From the NCBI GenBank assembly GCA_022829145.1, contig CM040746.1:16865290-16929289 (forward strand): 64,000 bases of DNA, in the 5' to 3' direction. The notes beneath the pieces are model-generated. The model searched no databases, was not told the DNA's origin, and saw only the letters and a program-made list of their open reading frames with translations. Position 1 is the stretch's first letter, and each line of letters opens with the position of its first letter. The DNA comes from Albula goreensis. Lineage: Eukaryota; Chordata; Actinopteri; Albuliformes; Albulidae. The position numbers and the translations under genes were made by a program. This document shows positions 1-64,000 of this stretch, piece by piece.

Positions 1-178
1 GTCCAGTGATTGCTCTGCATGGTCTTACAAGGGCCAAGGAAAATGAAGCCATTTTACAAGACCAGGTGCACCCTATGGTGCAAACACTGTTCCCTGATGA
101 TGCCCCCATATTCCAAGACAAGAATGCCCCCATTCACACTGCTACATAAATTCAAGAGTGGTTTCACTACATTTAAAC
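1..178 (+). mobile_element. Tc1/mariner-type transposase fragment (relic)
   Basis: Reading forward gives QVHPMVQTLFPDDAPIFQDK, then NAPIHTAT, a stop, and IQEWF. This matches the DDE-domain signature (FQDDNAPIHTA...EWF) of Tc1/mariner-type transposases found widely in fish. The Asp pair is altered to Asp-Lys and stops interrupt the frame, so it is inactive. The element is cut by the window start and is not recognisable beyond about 178. Confidence 0.6.
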
Positions 179-50900
<50,722 letters not shown>

Positions 50901-51250
50901 ATTTCCTTTTGCATTGGCGAAGAAAAGATAACCGAATTCCAACCATAGATCTGTTCGTGATTTGTTTTCCGTCGTCTTCCTTGTGCTGTGTGCGCGTGCA
51001 ACACCGCCTTAACAGCAAGTGACTTGCTGGATTAGGAGAGCTCTTCACGAGACCCCGTTTCTCTCTCTCAGCGCGCAGTTAATGCTAATGCCCTTGGCTA
51101 CTCAGGCTCCGTGGCTACGAGCCCTACCTCCACTCCCTGGAGAGACAGCGACTCACGGGTGCTCGCATTATGCGCAAGCAAGAGATCTAGTCACAAAGGT
51201 ATTCCGCTCAACATTCCGGCGCCAGCCCGGACATCCCTGTCACATCTCTA
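50901..51250 (-). promoter_or_regulatory. gria1: candidate gria1 promoter and 5' UTR (CpG-rich)
   Basis: The 350 bases upstream of the start codon hold about 20 CpG dinucleotides, many more than the flanking introns and intergenic DNA. Clusters occur near 50990-51075 and 51100-51240. No TATA box is evident, which fits a CpG-type neuronal promoter. The minus strand near 51165-51180 reads TGCGCATAATGCG, a palindrome-like element with an NRF-1 half site (TGCGCA). Start sites cannot be read from sequence, so the limits are approximate and regulation is inferred. Confidence 0.45.
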
Positions 51251-60940
<9,690 letters not shown>

Positions 60941-61928
60941 GGGACAACACCATCAGTGTGATTTTCAGAGGAGGTGCAGGGACAACGCCATCAGTGTGGT
61001 TTTCAGAGGAGGTGCAGGGACAACGCCATCAGTGTGGTTTTCAGAGGAGGTGCAGGGACAACACCATCAGTGTGGTTTTCAGAGGAGGTGCAGGGACAAC
61101 ACCATCAGTTTGGTTTTCAGAAGAGGTGCAGGGATAACACCATCAGTGTGGTTTTCAGAGGAGGTGCAGAGACAACACCATCAGCATGGTTTTCAGAGGA
61201 GGTGCAGGGACAACGCCATCAGTGTGGTTTTCAGAGGAGGTGCAGGGACAATGCCATCAGTGTGGTTTTCAGAGGAGGTGCAGGGACAACACCATCAGTG
61301 TGGTTTTCAGAGGAGGTGCAGGGACAACACCATCAGTTTGGTTTTCAGAAGAGGTGCAGGGATAACACCATCAGTGTGGTTTTCAGAGGAGGAGAAGGGA
61401 CAACACCATCAGTGTGGTTTTCAGAGGAGGTGCAGAGACAACACCATCAGCATGGTTTTCAGAGGAGGTGCAGGGACAACACCATCAGCATGGTTTTCAG
61501 AGGAGGTGCAGGGACAACACCATCAGTTTGGTTTTCAGAAGAGGTGCAGGGATAACACCATCAGTGTGGTTTTCAGAGGAGGTGCAGAGACAACACCATC
61601 AGTGTGGTTTTCAGAGGAGGTGCAGGGACAACACCATCAGCATGGTTTTCAGAGGAGGTGCAGGGACAACACCATCAGCATGGTTTTCAGAGGAGGTGCA
61701 GGGACAACACCATCAGTTTGGTTTTCAGAAGAGGTGCAGGGATAACACCATCAGTGTGGTTTTCAGAGGAGGTGCAGAGACAACACCATCAGCATGGTTT
61801 TCAGAGGAGGTGCAGGGACAACACCTTCAGTTTGGTTTTCAGAAGAGGTGCAGGGATAACACCATCAGTGTGGTTTTCAGAGGAGGTGCAGAGACAACAC
61901 CATCAGCATGGTTTTCAGAGGAGGTGCA
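60941..61928 (+). repeat. 38-bp minisatellite, 26 copies
   Basis: There are 26 head-to-tail copies of a 38-base unit (988 bp) in the form GGGACAACACCATCAGTGTGG then TTTTCAGAGGAGGTGCA. Variants fall at a few positions: AC or GC or TG before CC; TG, TT or CA before TGG; GAG or AAG; and GGGAC, GGGAT or GAGAC at the unit start. A TT-type unit (with AAG) is always followed by a GGGAT unit. Counting from the left, TT units are numbers 5, 11, 16, 21 and 24, so a higher-order period of about five units (190 bp) is visible. Because 38 is not divisible by 3, the array reads through all three frames. The last unit ends before GGGAATCTATTGG. Confidence 0.95.
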
Positions 61929-64000
61929 GGGAATCTATTGGTTCTGCTTTGGCTCATGTGACACTACTGTGAAGATGAGATAGGAGGCTGGACGCCAATG
62001 ATTCTAGCTGGTTGAGAGGGGAAAGCAAACCAAAGAATGCTCAGGCCATGACCACAATAAGGCAAGGATGATTATATCTGAAGAACTAACGACTCCCAGA
62101 ACCATACAGGTTCAACAGTATAGTTGTGCCCAATGAATCTTACAACTCTAAGCAAAAAATCACATTAAAAACCCTCATGTCTGTCTGAATATATAAAAGT
62201 GGGATGGGGGAGAGGAGGACTGACAGGGGTGACAGTGACAGTGACAGTGAAGGAGGCCCCGAACGTCCTACTTGATGAGCATTATGAATCGATCAAAACA
62301 ATTTGCAGGCTGACAGTAAAAGGCGCAGGTCCCAAGACAAGATTGGACACGGTGACAGTGTGGTTGCAGGATTACTAATGAGCTCCAATGACTCGACCTG
62401 CCAATCTCTGCTCCTCCTCCACGATGGTACTCACAAGCCCCTCCAAGCAGAACAAATCCTGGTGATGGGCAACTATGAGGACAGCATCGTCAGATCACAG
62501 CTTGTTGTATGCAGGAACTGATTTTAAAACAAATATGAAGAAATTTTTAAAAACAAATGTCAGAGCATCTCTGTGCCCGGTATTATATAACAGAGCTTAT
62601 GTATGTTTTCACTCTCAGAGGTCATAATGGTAGTCCATACAGTTTCTTGAAGTGCCTTTGTAAAGTTTAATATTTGTGCCCAGGGATAGTGGTATGGGAA
62701 AATTGAGGGGGTGACCTCCTGGACTGGAGACAGGCTTCAGCCATTTCAACAAGCCCAGAGAAGAATTATTACCTCGTCTGGCTCTATTTAGTTTGAGATT
62801 CTGGAAACTTTAATGTTTTTATTGACTCCTGTCGTTGGCAAAGATTGCAGTATTCAGCCGGGGACTGTAAATAAATTTGCAGAAAGAGTGAGGGAGATAT
62901 TGGGATCATCCATCAGAAACGAACACCCCAAAGTTTCTCAGGTGAGAGAGATAACTCTCCATTACCCTGCAAAGAGTGATACAGGAATTTTCCCTGAATG
63001 AAGATCAGAGGCTGGTATAAAATGATGCAGGGTGCAAAGAGATCCTGACCTGCCACTGTTTGTCATCAGAGCAGGATTATAGATCGCTGCTCCGCTGACT
63101 GAACTCGACCAGAGCGCATACTCCTGGACACCTTCCATGTCCCTATTTATCAATGAAGAGGTTTCATAGTTGATGAAAAGCGTAGCTGTGAGATGCAGGT
63201 TATGAACATGGATTGTAAACAAGGTTACAGAAGAAGGCTATGAATTTAAAAGAGAAATATGCATAAAGGAGGCTTCATAAGTCAGTTATTTTCTAGGATT
63301 TCCCATTTATTATTTGAATCTTGTCAATTTAACCAGAGTTCATTTTTGAAAGAGGGACATGATTTAACAAACAATAAGAATGATTCATGCTGTTTTGTAA
63401 AAAAGTCATTGCTGTCATTTTAAATCTAAAAACCAATATTGTCATTCATGATAACACAGTTTTTGGTGTGTTTTTATTGGTTAGATAGATATTGGCTTTT
63501 ACTCTTAACTAGAAATGAGAAGAAATATTACTTGATCCAGGAATGTCACCTTTCAACATCTTTGATGAAAAAGGTAAATTGATCCAAACCATTCATTGTT
63601 GATATTCATTACAAACATTAGGGGTTCTGTTTGTGTGGAGTGCTGTAGCATTTATAAGATCCTGAGGTATGCCCACTCTTTCAAATAGCATGCAAGGCAG
63701 CAGGAAATCGTATATTCACCAAGGGAAATCAGAACCTGTCTCTGTATTTACATGGAGGACATTGTGGCAGTAGGGGCCACTCATTGTCACTAAATCAAGA
63801 AGTCTAGTGATCACAACTGCTTGCCTATCTGTTGCCTCAAATTAGCAAGGGCAGGCTGATGTGGAGAGAGGAGGAGACTGTCTTGGCTTGTCCCCTCATT
63901 TATCTACCATAAATCTACTGGTGAGATATTTTGACATCTAATATTGCTGGAAATTTAACTTAAAATTAATACACTTTTAGAAATACAGTGTTTATGTTCA
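61929..64000. other. intergenic DNA right of minisatellite
   Basis: No recognisable gene. A short GACAGT repeat (about 62220-62250) lies in GC-richer sequence; the end of the window is AT-rich. Confidence 0.7.

Noticed and set aside
60941-61928. CRISPR array
   Set aside because: The units are contiguous head-to-tail copies without unique spacers, and the genome is a vertebrate one.

Overview
The window is vertebrate nuclear DNA, most likely from a ray-finned fish. Short exons with GT/AG borders sit in long AT-rich introns, and there are many dinucleotide microsatellites. It also carries decayed Tc1/mariner-type transposons and a SINE-like relic of kinds common in teleosts. I cannot name the species.

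The only gene I can support is the 5' two thirds of an AMPA-type ionotropic glutamate receptor subunit gene on the minus strand, best matched to GluA1 (gria1). Teleosts usually carry two copies, gria1a and gria1b, and I cannot tell which this is. Eleven coding exons lie between 50900 (start codon) and 5881. Their phases join without a break into 1877 coding bases, or 625 residues plus two bases. They encode the signal peptide, the amino-terminal domain, the S1 half of the ligand-binding domain, M1, the cytoplasmic M1-M2 loop and the M2 pore loop with a genomic glutamine at the Q/R site. M3, S2, flip/flop, M4 and the C-tail must lie beyond position 1.

Layout from left to right: 1-5880 is part of intron 11 and begins with a transposase relic. 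From 5881 to 15853 is the exon-dense part (exons 11 to 6). From 15854 to 31481 are introns 5 to 3 with exons 5, 4 and 3; intron 3 holds a Tc1-like relic. From 31482 to 50285 is the 18.8-kb intron 2. From 50286 to 50900 are exons 2 and 1. From 50901 to about 51250 is a CpG-rich candidate promoter and 5' UTR. From 51250 to 64000 is intergenic DNA without a recognisable gene, containing a 98-bp CA tract and a 26-copy, 38-bp minisatellite (60941-61928).

The points most worth a second look are: an Asn where AMPA receptors carry a ligand-contacting Tyr (codon 10053-10055); a roughly 22-residue Gln/Ser/Pro-rich expansion of the M1-M2 loop; the minisatellite's higher-order structure and open reading in all three forward frames; a short upstream ORF overlapping the gria1 start; and a repeat shared between introns 3 and 2. 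I found no operon, CRISPR array, RNA gene or unknown multi-gene system.
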